Shown here piece by piece: positions 26,208 to 34,332 of a stretch of 55,458 nt of DNA. How positions within the stretch are numbered: the first letter of the stretch is position 1; every line of letters begins with the position of its first letter. This stretch comes from Candidatus Lachnoclostridium stercorigallinarum (GTDB taxonomy: Bacteria > Bacillota > Clostridia > Lachnospirales > Lachnospiraceae). The notes under the pieces are model-generated. The model saw only the letters and a list, made by a program, of their open reading frames with translations. It ran no database searches and had not been told where the DNA came from. The position numbers and the translations under genes are program-made. The DNA is taken from assembly GCA_019116745.1 (NCBI GenBank), contig DXBC01000166.1, forward strand, positions 1 through 55,458, in the 5' to 3' direction.

Positions 26208-27049
26208 GGGAAGAAAAAAGGAGAGAAACTTCCGGGGATGGGAGTGCAGGAATATTAAGACTGGTAAGGGAGCTGCACCCCAGAGTCCACTGCATCACCA
26301 ATCTGGCTGCCGGCCCGGATGTGGCCAACATTCTGCTGGCTGCCGGAGCCAGGCCGATTCTGGCCCAGGCAAAAGAGGAGGCCGGAGAGATCGCCGCAGC
26401 CTGCAGTGCCTCCGTGCTGAACTTTGGAACCCCGGACCGGGAAAAACTGGAAGCTGCCACAAATGCCGGTCTGGCCGCCGGGGCCGCCGGCGTTCCCGTG
26501 ACGGCGGATCCGGTGGGAGTGGGAGCCAGCGCCTGGAGAAGAGAACAGGTGCTTCAGGTTCTGGAAAAGATACGGCCGGATGTGATTCACTGCAATTTTT
26601 CCGAGGGCCAGATCCTGCTGGGAGAGGATACGGGATTTCATGGAGTGGACAGCGCCTGCGCCGATCTTGAGGAGCGGATCCGCTGTGCCGGGCAAGCGGC
26701 AGAGCGGTATGGCTGCATCGTGCTGCTCACCGGTAAGGAGGATGTGGTGTCCGACGGAAAACGGACGAGGGTCATCCGGGGAGGAAGCCCAGCTATGGGT
26801 CAGATTACCGGCACGGGCTGTATGCTCTCTGCCATAACCGGAGCATTCTGCGCTGCCGCACGGGCGGATGGAATAGAGGATTTCGCGGCGGTTTCCGCGG
26901 CGGCCTCTTTCTGGAAAGCCTGTGGGAAACAGGCCTGGGAGGAGACGGAAAAAGCGAGGGGAGGATCCGGAACTTTTCACGGGAAACTGTTTGATATGGC
27001 CGGTTTCCTGACAGAATGGAGGGAAGAGATTGAAGATATCACCAGATAA
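26204..27049 (+). CDS. thiM: hydroxyethylthiazole kinase
   Basis: 281 residues. Phosphorylates the thiazole alcohol brought in by ThiW. Family motifs: VHCITNLAAGPDVANILLAAGARP, TADPVGVGAS, and the ATP/phosphate-binding anion hole ITGTGCMLSA with the catalytic Cys. NTP is used. The N-terminal 15 residues (EEKRRETSGDG) are unusually polar and may be a lineage extension. Translation is coupled to thiW by the ATGA overlap, and it overlaps thiE by 20 bases. Confidence 0.94.
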   Translation: MREEKRRETSGDGSAGILRLVRELHPRVHCITNLAAGPDVANILLAAGARPILAQAKEEAGEIAAACSASVLNFGTPDREKLEAATNAGLAAGAAGVPVTADPVGVGASAWRREQVLQVLEKIRPDVIHCNFSEGQILLGEDTGFHGVDSACADLEERIRCAGQAAERYGCIVLLTGKEDVVSDGKRTRVIRGGSPAMGQITGTGCMLSAITGAFCAAARADGIEDFAAVSAAASFWKACGKQAWEETEKARGGSGTFHGKLFDMAGFLTEWREEIEDITR

Positions 27050-27701
27050 ACTGAGACTGTACGGGGTGACAGACCGGACATGGCTGGGAGAAGAGCCGCT
27101 GGAGACGGCGGTGGAGGATGCCCTGCGGGGCGGAGTCACCATTCTGCAGCTTCGTGAGAAGCAGGCGTCCCACGAAGAGATTGTGAAAACGGCGCGGCTC
27201 CTGAAGCCGGTCTGCGGCCGGTACGGAGTGCCCTTAATTATCAACGATGACGTGGAAGCGGTGCTGGAGGCAGACGCGGACGGAGTTCATGTGGGGCAGG
27301 ATGATATGACGGTGGCGGAAGCCAGAAGGATTCTGGGGCCGGAAAAGATCATCGGGGCCAGCGCCCACAACAGGGAGGAGGCTCTGGAAGCCCAGCGGCA
27401 GGGGGCGGACTACCTGGGGAGCGGGGCGGTGTTCGGCTCGGCCACAAAGAAAGACGCCACGGCGCTGTCCAGGGAAGAGCTGAAGCGGGTCTGTGCCGCT
27501 GTTTCCATACCGGTAGCCGCCATCGGCGGAATCACGGAGGAAAACTGCATGGAGTTGGCCGGTACGGGGGTGAGCGGAATCGCCGTGGTCAGCGCCGTGT
27601 TTGCCGCTGCCGACCGGGAGGCAGCCGCTTCCCGGCTGCGGGCCATGGCGGAAGAGATTGCAAAAGAGGAAAACCTGACGGAAAAAGGAGAGAATATATG
27701 A
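27030..27701 (+). CDS. thiE: thiamine phosphate synthase
   Basis: 223 residues. Joins HMP-PP and thiazole phosphate to give thiamine monophosphate. The TIM-barrel motifs VTILQLREKQ, LIINDDVEAVLEADADGVHVGQDDM, IGASAHNREEA, YLGSGAVFGSATKKDA and IAAIGGI-type AIGGITEEN are present. The TTG start at 27030 lies inside the thiM end, with GGAGGGAAGAG just upstream, so both are coupled. The family usually starts near KLRLYGVTD, which supports this choice. Confidence 0.95.
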   Translation: MKISPDKLRLYGVTDRTWLGEEPLETAVEDALRGGVTILQLREKQASHEEIVKTARLLKPVCGRYGVPLIINDDVEAVLEADADGVHVGQDDMTVAEARRILGPEKIIGASAHNREEALEAQRQGADYLGSGAVFGSATKKDATALSREELKRVCAAVSIPVAAIGGITEENCMELAGTGVSGIAVVSAVFAAADREAAASRLRAMAEEIAKEENLTEKGENI

Positions 27702-28504
27702 AAACAGTACTGACCATAGCGGGAAGCGACTGCAGCGGAGGAGCGGGAATCCAGGCGGATTTAAAGACCATGCTGGCAAACGGGGTCTACGGCATGAGCG
27801 CGGTTACGGCTCTGACAGCCCAGAACACCACAGGGGTGTATGGAATCATGGAGGCGGATCCGGATTTTCTGGCCGCTCAGCTGGACTGTATTTTTACGGA
27901 TATCCGTCCGGATGCGGTGAAGACGGGAATGGTGAGCAGCAGTGAGCTGATCCGGGTAATCGGCAGTAAATTAAAGGAATACGGGGCGCAGCACATTGTG
28001 ACGGATCCGGTCATGGTGTCCACCAGCGGTTCCAGACTGCTGAAAGAGGATGCGGTGGAGGCGCTGAAAACTGTGCTGCTGCCCATGGCCCAGGTGATTA
28101 CCCCCAATATTCCGGAGGCGGAGGTGCTGGCGGAGATGAAGATTCAGTCGGCCGGCGATATGGAACGGGCAGCGGAAAAGATCTGCAGGGAGTACGGCTG
28201 CGCCGTGCTGTGCAAGGGCGGACACAGCTTAAATGACGCCAATGACCTGCTGTATGACGGAAAGGAATACACCTGGTTTCAGGGACGGCGGATTTCTACC
28301 TCCAACACCCACGGAACCGGCTGCACCCTGTCCAGCGCCATCGCCTCCAACCTGGCAAAGGGCATGAACTTAAAGGAAGCGGTGCGCCGGGCGAAAAATT
28401 ATATTTCCGGAGCCCTGGCTGCCGGACTGGATCTGGGAAAGGGATCCGGCCCCATGGACCATGGCTTTGCCGTAAAAGGAGAATACGAAGAAGAAATCCG
28501 GTGA
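27698..28504 (+). CDS. thiD: hydroxymethylpyrimidine/phosphomethylpyrimidine kinase
   Basis: 268 residues. Phosphorylates HMP twice to supply the pyrimidine part of thiamine. Ribokinase-fold motifs are IAGSDCSGGAGIQADLKTM at the N-terminus, VTDPVMVSTSG in the middle and NTHGTGCTLSSAIAS with the anion hole near the C-terminus. It overlaps thiE by four bases (ATGA) and ends the TPP-regulated operon. thiC and thiG are absent here, so the cluster is a salvage operon as far as the window shows. Confidence 0.95.
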   Translation: MKTVLTIAGSDCSGGAGIQADLKTMLANGVYGMSAVTALTAQNTTGVYGIMEADPDFLAAQLDCIFTDIRPDAVKTGMVSSSELIRVIGSKLKEYGAQHIVTDPVMVSTSGSRLLKEDAVEALKTVLLPMAQVITPNIPEAEVLAEMKIQSAGDMERAAEKICREYGCAVLCKGGHSLNDANDLLYDGKEYTWFQGRRISTSNTHGTGCTLSSAIASNLAKGMNLKEAVRRAKNYISGALAAGLDLGKGSGPMDHGFAVKGEYEEEIR

Positions 28505-28529
28505 CGGCCCGGAAAAACTGTGCTATACT
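28501..28529 (+). promoter_or_regulatory. promoter of the HAD phosphatase gene
   Basis: GTGACG at 28501-28506 (four of six match TTGACA) and TATACT at 28524-28529 with a 17-base spacer; the -35 overlaps the thiD stop. It would uncouple the next gene from TPP control. Confidence 0.55.
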
Positions 28530-28552
28530 GAGAGGGCAGATGGAGGGATGAC

Positions 28553-29167
28553 ATGATCAGAAATGTAGTATTTGATATGGGAAACGTGCTGGTAGCTTAC
28601 GATGAGAACCGCACCTGCCGCCAGTTTATGGAAGAGGGGACAGAGGAGTACGACCGGGTGAAAGCCGCCGTGTTCGGCTCCCAGGAGTGGGTGCTTCTGG
28701 ACATGGGAGTGATTACCGAGGAAGAAGGACTGAGGAGAATGCAGAACCGTCTGACCAGGGAGAGAGAGAAGGAGCTGGCAAAACAGTGTTTCCTCCACTG
28801 GCATGAGTTCTGTATGTGGACCGTGGAAGGAACGGATCAGCTGATCCGGGAGCTGAAGGAAAAGGGATACGGCATCTATCTCTGCTCCAACGCGTCCGTA
28901 AGGCTGCTCATCTGCTATCGGAAATTCATCCCCGCCGTGGACTGCTTTGACGGAATTCTGTTTTCGGCGGAAGAAAAGCTGTTAAAGCCCCAGAAGGAGA
29001 TTTATCAGCGGCTGTTTGAGCGATTTAATTTAAAGCCGGAGGAGTGCTTCTTTGTGGATGATCTTCAGCTGAATATTGACGGGGCTGCCGCCTGCGGAAT
29101 GAAAGGCTGCTGCCACAAAAAGACAGATGTGCAGACTCTGCGAGAGGAGCTGGCGTTTCTTCTGTAG
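28553..29167 (+). CDS. HAD superfamily (IA-type) phosphatase
   Basis: 204 residues. Motif I VFDMGNVLV has the nucleophile Asp, although the second acidic residue is replaced by Gly as in the YihX-like branch (D-x-G-N). Motif II is CSN, motif III is the Lys in LLKPQKEIYQ and motif IV is FVDDLQLN. A helical cap lies at about 16-85. It probably removes phosphate from a sugar- or nucleotide-phosphate; the substrate is unknown. Location after thiD raises the possibility of a thiamine phosphate phosphatase, but that is only inference. It has its own promoter. Confidence 0.87.
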   Translation: MIRNVVFDMGNVLVAYDENRTCRQFMEEGTEEYDRVKAAVFGSQEWVLLDMGVITEEEGLRRMQNRLTREREKELAKQCFLHWHEFCMWTVEGTDQLIRELKEKGYGIYLCSNASVRLLICYRKFIPAVDCFDGILFSAEEKLLKPQKEIYQRLFERFNLKPEECFFVDDLQLNIDGAAACGMKGCCHKKTDVQTLREELAFLL

Positions 29168-29173
29168 AACGTG

Positions 29174-29226
29174 AAAACAGGGTGTCCCAAAAGCTATAAA
29201 GCGGCTTTTTGGGACACCCTGTTTTT
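29174..29226. terminator. bidirectional terminator between the HAD gene and the methyltransferase
   Basis: A perfect long stem (AAAACAGGGTGTCCCAAAAGC with GCTTTTTGGGACACCCTGTTTTT) has an A-run on one side and a T-run on the other. It serves both converging genes. Confidence 0.95.
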
Positions 29227-29269
29227 ATTGCTTTTTTTGGTCAGTTGTTTTGCCGGACAACTGCTTTCC

Positions 29270-30130
29270 TTACGCCTCCCAGCGGCCGGCGGCTCCGCAG
29301 GGAAGCACCAGGCCGCTTTCTGTCACGGGAAGGCCGATTTCCTCGGAGCGGACAATTCCGCCCTTTGAGGGCACGATTTCCGTGCCGATCAGATAGGAGA
29401 GCACGGCGGGGGCCAGGCCGGTGGTGTAGGAGTTGATGAGGAAAAACAGGGGCTCATCGGAGAGCAGGGAGGCGCACAGCTTCACCAGAGGATGGATGGC
29501 GTCCTCAATCTTCCAGATTTCCCCTTTCGGGCCTCTTCCGTAGGAGGGCGGATCCATGATAATGGCGTCGTAGTGATTTCCGCGGCGAATCTCCCTCTCC
29601 ACAAACTTGACGCAGTCGTCCACGATCCAGCGGATGGGGGCGGATTCCAGACCGGAGGAGCGGGCATTTTCCCTGGCCCAGGATACCATGCCCTTGGAGG
29701 CGTCCACGTGGGTGACGGCCGCCCCTGCCTGAGCGGCCGCCAGGGTGGCTCCGCCGGTATAGGCAAAAAGATTCAGTACTTTGACCGGTCTGCCGGCTTC
29801 GCGGATTTTAGCGCCGAACCAGTCCCAGTTGGCAGCCTGCTCCGGAAACAGACCGGTATGCTTGAAGCTGAAAGGCTTCAGGTTGAAAGTGAGGCCTTTG
29901 TAGCCGATGGTCCACTGTTCCGGCAGCCGGAAAAATTCCCATTCACCGCCGCCTTTGGCGCTGCGGTGATAATGGCCGTTCATCTGCGTCCATCCCCGGT
30001 GGCGTCTGGGAGTGTCCCAGATTACCTGGGGATCCGGCCGCACCAGCAGGTATTTTCCCCAGCGCTCCAGCTTTTCACCCCTGGAGCAGTCGATGACTTC
30101 GTAATCCTTCCAACTGTCTGCTATCCACAT
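29270..30130 (-). CDS. class I SAM-dependent methyltransferase (RlmI-like, COG1092)
   Basis: 286 residues. The SAM site NLFAYTGGATLAAAQAGA and VTHVDASKGMVSWAREN, the DNA/RNA cytosine-like motif MDPPSYGRGPKG and the C-terminal GLPVTESGLVLPCG match the rRNA methyltransferase group of E. coli RlmI. The first 110 residues are a poorly conserved front domain with a PUA-like look. The protein is shorter than RlmI (about 396). The target nucleotide is not known. The start at 30130 has an AGGATTATT run upstream, a weak RBS, so the exact start is less sure. Confidence 0.82.
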   Translation of the reverse strand: MWIADSWKDYEVIDCSRGEKLERWGKYLLVRPDPQVIWDTPRRHRGWTQMNGHYHRSAKGGGEWEFFRLPEQWTIGYKGLTFNLKPFSFKHTGLFPEQAANWDWFGAKIREAGRPVKVLNLFAYTGGATLAAAQAGAAVTHVDASKGMVSWARENARSSGLESAPIRWIVDDCVKFVEREIRRGNHYDAIIMDPPSYGRGPKGEIWKIEDAIHPLVKLCASLLSDEPLFFLINSYTTGLAPAVLSYLIGTEIVPSKGGIVRSEEIGLPVTESGLVLPCGAAGRWEA

Positions 30131-30233
30131 AATAATCCTCTTTCTGAATTTTTCTTCTATGATAAGTACAAGTAGTATATCGAAAAAAACAGAAATTGTA
30201 AAGAAATCGAAAGATATTTCCCGGCTGGGATGG

Positions 30234-30262
30234 TTGAATATTTTTCCATTAATTGTTAGAAT
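30234..30262 (+). promoter_or_regulatory. sigma-A promoter of the second wall-binding protein
   Basis: TTGAAT at 30234-30239 and TAGAAT at 30257-30262, spacer 17, in an AT-rich divergent gap. The leader to the start codon is about 80 bases, with GGAGGAAA as RBS. Confidence 0.75.
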
Positions 30263-30349
30263 GTAAGATAGCGAATGTGTATCCTGCGGGATATCTGACG
30301 AGAGAATCGGAGGAGAATACCCTCATCGCATAAATGGAGGAAATACAGT

Positions 30350-31732
30350 ATGAAAAAAAGAGGGCTGACGGTGATTGCCCTGGCCGCCATGCTGACTGCA
30401 GGGACGGCCACCATCACTTCCCTGGCTGCGGAAGGATGGAGCAGAGAGAACAATACATGGGTCTATTATGACGCTCAGGGATACCTTGTCCGGGATGAGT
30501 GGAGAAAGGGAGCGGACAGCCAGTGGCGCTACTTAAACGGCAGCGGAGTGATGGCTGTGAACGAGTGGGTGGACGATACCTACTATGTGGATGGAGACGG
30601 CCGGATGATCGCCAATTCCTGGCTGAGGATTGCCAGCGATGACGAGGACGCGGTGGACGGGTATCTGTGGTACTATTTTGACAGTTCTGGCAAAGTGGAG
30701 ACTGACGGCTGGAAAAAAATAGGCGGATACTGGTACTATTTTGACGACGACGGCGTGATGCAGATCGGCTGGGTGGATGACGACACCTACTACTGCGATT
30801 CCAACGGCCGTATGCTTACCGGATGGCAGCTTCTGCTGTCCCCGGACGACGAGGAGTACGACGACGGAAAGATCAGCCCCGGCGATGAGGATGACGACGG
30901 AAAAGTCTGGTTTTATTTCTCTGCCAACGGAAAGAAATATACGCCGGACGTATCCGGAGATGAGTGCGACGTCCACAAGATCGGGGACGACTATTACTGC
31001 TTCAACGGAGACGGGGAGATGCAGACCGGCTGGGTAAACATGAAGGATGCGGGAAATGCCGGAAGCAGCGTTGCTGATTACAGTTATTTCGGGCCGGACG
31101 GCCGGGCGAAAAAAGGCTGGCTTGCCCTCTATCCGCCGGAGGACCTTTCCGGCTACGAGGGAGTGGTGGAATGGTTCTATTTCTCCAGCAAGGGAGAGCC
31201 GGAAGTCGGCCCCGCCCAGGGACAGGCCACGACCTCTGATTTTGTGAAGATCAGCGGAGAGACTTATCTGTTCAACGACCTTGGCAATCCGGTATACGGA
31301 TTGCAGAAGGTGTATGTGGGCAGCGGAGAAGAGTATACCAGCTATGCTTTCGGCACCAACCGGGCTGACTGCATGATGACCAAGGGTGAGAAAGTGCGGC
31401 TGGAGGAAGAAGACGGCACCATTTCCGAGTTTTACTTCTCCAACAGCGGTCAGGGATTTACGGGCGTGCGCAACGGCTATCTCTACTACCTGGGCAAGCT
31501 TCAGAAGCTGGACAGCGGCATGAAGTATGACGTGGTGTCCATTCCCGACGGGGACGGCTGGGACAACTATGTGGTTTCCAGCAGCGGAAAGGTAATGCGT
31601 TCTACCACCGTGAAAAATGCGGACGGAGTGAAGTATACCACCAACAGCAGCGGAATTCTGACTCAGATCGACGGAGAAGCGGCAGGCGAAGGCCACTATG
31701 AGGATCCGGTGGAGCCGGCCTATTACGACTGA
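30350..31732 (+). CDS. secreted cell-wall-binding repeat protein (CW_binding_1 type)
   Basis: 460 residues. The signal peptide ends near SLAAEGWSR (AXA site). Then come repeats such as WVYYDAQGYLVRDEW and YWYYFDDDGVMQIGW, aromatic and acidic, through to about residue 400. No enzymatic domain is recognised. Compared with the protein at 2755 it has more Asp (for example DDDDGK, which looks like an enterokinase-type site but is likely chance) and fewer clean repeats. Binding to choline-decorated or similar wall polymers is inferred from the repeat family. It has its own promoter and is followed by a terminator. Confidence 0.87.
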   Translation: MKKRGLTVIALAAMLTAGTATITSLAAEGWSRENNTWVYYDAQGYLVRDEWRKGADSQWRYLNGSGVMAVNEWVDDTYYVDGDGRMIANSWLRIASDDEDAVDGYLWYYFDSSGKVETDGWKKIGGYWYYFDDDGVMQIGWVDDDTYYCDSNGRMLTGWQLLLSPDDEEYDDGKISPGDEDDDGKVWFYFSANGKKYTPDVSGDECDVHKIGDDYYCFNGDGEMQTGWVNMKDAGNAGSSVADYSYFGPDGRAKKGWLALYPPEDLSGYEGVVEWFYFSSKGEPEVGPAQGQATTSDFVKISGETYLFNDLGNPVYGLQKVYVGSGEEYTSYAFGTNRADCMMTKGEKVRLEEEDGTISEFYFSNSGQGFTGVRNGYLYYLGKLQKLDSGMKYDVVSIPDGDGWDNYVVSSSGKVMRSTTVKNADGVKYTTNSSGILTQIDGEAAGEGHYEDPVEPAYYD

Positions 31733-31771
31733 GAAAGACGGAAAACAGAAAAATGCGATGAAAATAAGAGA

Positions 31772-31812
31772 AACCGGGAGGCGGAAGATGAAATTTCCGC
31801 TTCCCGGTTTTT
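31772..31812 (+). terminator. terminator between the wall protein and the aldolase gene
   Basis: AACCGGGAGGCGGAA and TTCCGCTTCCCGGTT form a stem with one mismatch around GATGAAA and end in TTTTT. It separates the two converging genes. Confidence 0.85.
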
Positions 31813-31871
31813 CAGTTTTGCCTGGCGGAGGAAGAAAAATTTCCCCGTCTGGTAAGGAATTTCAGACTGTG

Positions 31872-32891
31872 TCAGTCCAGAGCGGCCAGAATGGCGTCCA
31901 CCGCTTCCTCCTTTGTGGCCCAGGAGGTGACCAGGCGGATGGCCTGGTGGCTCTCATCCATGCGGGCCTGGATATTGAAGGAGAAGTCTTTGGACAGCCT
32001 GGCAATTGTCTCATCGGAGAAGATGGGGAAAAGCTGGTTGCTCACAGACCGGGAGTAGAAGGAAACGCCCTTCTTTTCCAGCCCCTTTCTCAGCTTATCC
32101 GCCATGGCCGTGGCGTGGGACGCCATCTCGTAGAACAGACCGTCGGTGAACAGGGTCTCAAACTGGATTCCCAGCAGCCAGCCCTTGGCCAGCATTCCGC
32201 CTCTCTGTTTGATCATGTAGCGGAAATCTTCGTCCAGGACCGGATTCATGATCACCACCGCCTCGCCGAACAGGGCTCCGTTTTTGGTGCCGCCGATGTA
32301 GAAGACGTCGGTGAGGGACGCAATGTCCGCCATGGTCAGGTCGTTGGCGCTGCTGGTAAGAGCAGCTCCCAGACGGGCGCCGTCCAGGAACAGAAACAGG
32401 CCGTTTGCGCGGCAGATGCGGGAGAGTGCCTCCAGCTCAGCTTTTGTGTACTGGGTGCCGATCTCCGTGGTGTTGGAGATGTATACCATCTTCGGCTTTA
32501 CCATGTGCTCATCGGGATGGGCATCCAGAATCTCCTGGATCATGGCCGGAGTCACCTTGCCGTCCGGGGACGGGAGAGAAAGGACCTTGTGGCCGGTGGC
32601 TTCCACCGCTCCGGTCTCGTGAACATTGATGTGTCCGGTGGAGGCGCAGATCACGGCCTCATGGGGGCGAAGGGCCGCGGCGATCACTGTAAGGTTGACC
32701 TGGGTGCCTCCAACCAGGAAGTGGACGGCGGCGTTCTCACGGCCGGTTTCCTTCCGGATCAGGTCCCTGGCCCGGCCGCAGTGGTCTTCGTCCATGCCGT
32801 AGCCGGTATGCTGAATGAGATTGGTCTCCATGAGGGCCTTTAAAATCTGTGGATGGGCGCCCTCGCTGTAGTCGTTGGTAAAGCTGTACAT
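31872..32891 (-). CDS. low-specificity threonine aldolase / beta-eliminating lyase (PLP, fold type I)
   Basis: 339 residues. Cleaves threonine (or a related beta-hydroxy amino acid) to glycine and an aldehyde by family. The PLP lysine is in IGGTKNGALFGE (about residue 199). The substrate-cofactor motif VHFLVGGTQVNL, the His in STGHINVHETGAVE and FLFLDGARLGAAL are all there. The track ORF is 34 codons longer, but the ATG at 32891 (protein start MYSFTNDYSEG) has GGGAGGAACACC as its RBS and matches the family N-terminus. The substrate preference cannot be read. Confidence 0.9.
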   Translation of the reverse strand: MYSFTNDYSEGAHPQILKALMETNLIQHTGYGMDEDHCGRARDLIRKETGRENAAVHFLVGGTQVNLTVIAAALRPHEAVICASTGHINVHETGAVEATGHKVLSLPSPDGKVTPAMIQEILDAHPDEHMVKPKMVYISNTTEIGTQYTKAELEALSRICRANGLFLFLDGARLGAALTSSANDLTMADIASLTDVFYIGGTKNGALFGEAVVIMNPVLDEDFRYMIKQRGGMLAKGWLLGIQFETLFTDGLFYEMASHATAMADKLRKGLEKKGVSFYSRSVSNQLFPIFSDETIARLSKDFSFNIQARMDESHQAIRLVTSWATKEEAVDAILAALD

Positions 32892-33129
32892 AGTGGTGTT
32901 CCTCCCTTGCGTTTGTTCAGTATACATCATCATAGCGCAAACGGGGGAAAAAGTCCAGACCGGAGAGGACGCCTGTCCCGGAGAGACTTCCACTTACGAA
33001 AACCCATTTTCAGTATACCAGTTTTACGTTATATATGATAGAATCATAATAATCAGAACCGGCAGAAGAAAGGGGAGCAGCCCGGCAAGGCAGCATGAAG
33101 TCGGAACGCGTACGGGAGAGGGTAAAATT

Positions 33130-34266
33130 ATGAAAGAGTTATACAGGACGGAGATATCCGGCGGCAACATGGATTTTCTCATGGGAGAGGAGCACACCCC
33201 CAGGCAGATGGTGGAGTTTTTAAATTCCGGAGCGGTGTTTCGGGGATTTGACGACGTGATAAAAAGGCTGTACCCCGGGGAAGATCTGGGAGAGAGACTG
33301 ACGGCCGGCATGGAGAGACTGACGGGAGAAAGCCATGAGAGCACGGCCAGAAAGGTGAGAAACTGGCTGAACGGCCGCAGTGTGCCCCGGGGCCGCGAGA
33401 CCCTGTTTCAGATGTGCTTTGCGCTGGGGCTGGATGAAGCGCGGGCGTCCAGGCTTCTGGGGGCGGCTGACGGAATGGGAATCCATTACAGGGATCCGGA
33501 GGAACTGGTCTACGCCTACGCCCTGAGAACGGGCAGATCCTATGAGGAGGCGCAGAAACTGAAGAAGGACGCGGAAGAGATCTGCAGGGAAAGGCCGGCG
33601 GAGAGGCGGGAGGAAGAGCCGGCCTATACCAGGCGGATTCAGGAAGCTTTTTTAAGAGTGAGGACCGACGGAGAACTGATGGACTTTTTCCGGGAAAACG
33701 GGGGGAATCTGGGAAAGCTTCATGAGACGGCGTACCGCAAATTCGCGGAGCTCCTGGAGATCCTGCGCAGACCGGAAGGAGAGCGGGACAAGGCCGGACC
33801 GGCGGGCGAGGAGGAGCGGGCCTATACTATGGAAGAAATCGTCTTCCATTATCTGGGCATGAACGTTCCGGAAGGAAGGAAACTGGAGGAGATGACTCCT
33901 CTTCAGAAGCTGGTAAAAAAATACTGGCCCAATGAGAGCAGTCTGGTCAATATGAAGAACCGGAAAGAGGATGTAAGCCGGAAAGTGATGATCCTTCTCT
34001 ATCTGATCATTGAGAGCTACAACGAGGAAGACTGGGAAGAGGACCTGGAGGAAGAACCGGAAGATGGGGATACCAGGCTGGAGATCCGTCTGGAAAAGCT
34101 GAATCTGTTCCTGGACGCTTACGGCATGAGCCTTCTGGATCCGGGGAACGCCTTTGATCTGCTGGTCCTTTACGCCATGCGGGCGGAGGAAATGGGCGAG
34201 CAGATGGAACTGGTGCTGGATGAGCTTTACATGGGCAGGGGACGGCGGAAAAAAGTTGAAAAATAA
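33130..34266 (+). CDS. HTH-like protein of the kinase-NACHT operon, function unknown
   Basis: 378 residues. The first 130 residues contain a helix-turn-helix-like stretch with TARKVRNWLNGRSVPRGRETLFQMCFALGLDEARASRLL. The order 'transposed residue, W-L-x-G, P-x-R-x-x-L' is typical of XRE-like folds that have lost obvious DNA-recognition residues. The rest is helical and highly charged (EEDWEEDLEEEPEDGD at about 300). Not a known family to me. The ATG at 33130 has GGGAGAGGG upstream; the longer track ORF lacks an RBS. It lies 66 bases before the kinase gene, so it probably acts with it as sensor or adaptor (inference). Confidence 0.7.
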   Translation: MKELYRTEISGGNMDFLMGEEHTPRQMVEFLNSGAVFRGFDDVIKRLYPGEDLGERLTAGMERLTGESHESTARKVRNWLNGRSVPRGRETLFQMCFALGLDEARASRLLGAADGMGIHYRDPEELVYAYALRTGRSYEEAQKLKKDAEEICRERPAERREEEPAYTRRIQEAFLRVRTDGELMDFFRENGGNLGKLHETAYRKFAELLEILRRPEGERDKAGPAGEEERAYTMEEIVFHYLGMNVPEGRKLEEMTPLQKLVKKYWPNESSLVNMKNRKEDVSRKVMILLYLIIESYNEEDWEEDLEEEPEDGDTRLEIRLEKLNLFLDAYGMSLLDPGNAFDLLVLYAMRAEEMGEQMELVLDELYMGRGRRKKVEK

Positions 34267-34332
34267 GGGCGGATTTCCGGTTATGATGGAAGCAGCCGGA
34301 TAAAAAATTCCGTGACAGAAGGAGGTGGACGG

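Noticed and set aside
29171-29436. short plus-strand ORFs after the HAD gene
   Set aside because: They consist of the bidirectional terminator and the antisense of the methyltransferase end.
30900-30905. enterokinase-like DDDDGK site in the wall-binding protein
   Set aside because: Acidic runs are common in these repeat proteins; chance resemblance without meaning.
31698-32843. 381-residue plus-strand ORF
   Set aside because: It is antisense to the threonine aldolase-like gene, has no RBS and no recognisable domain; the minus strand frame has all PLP motifs.
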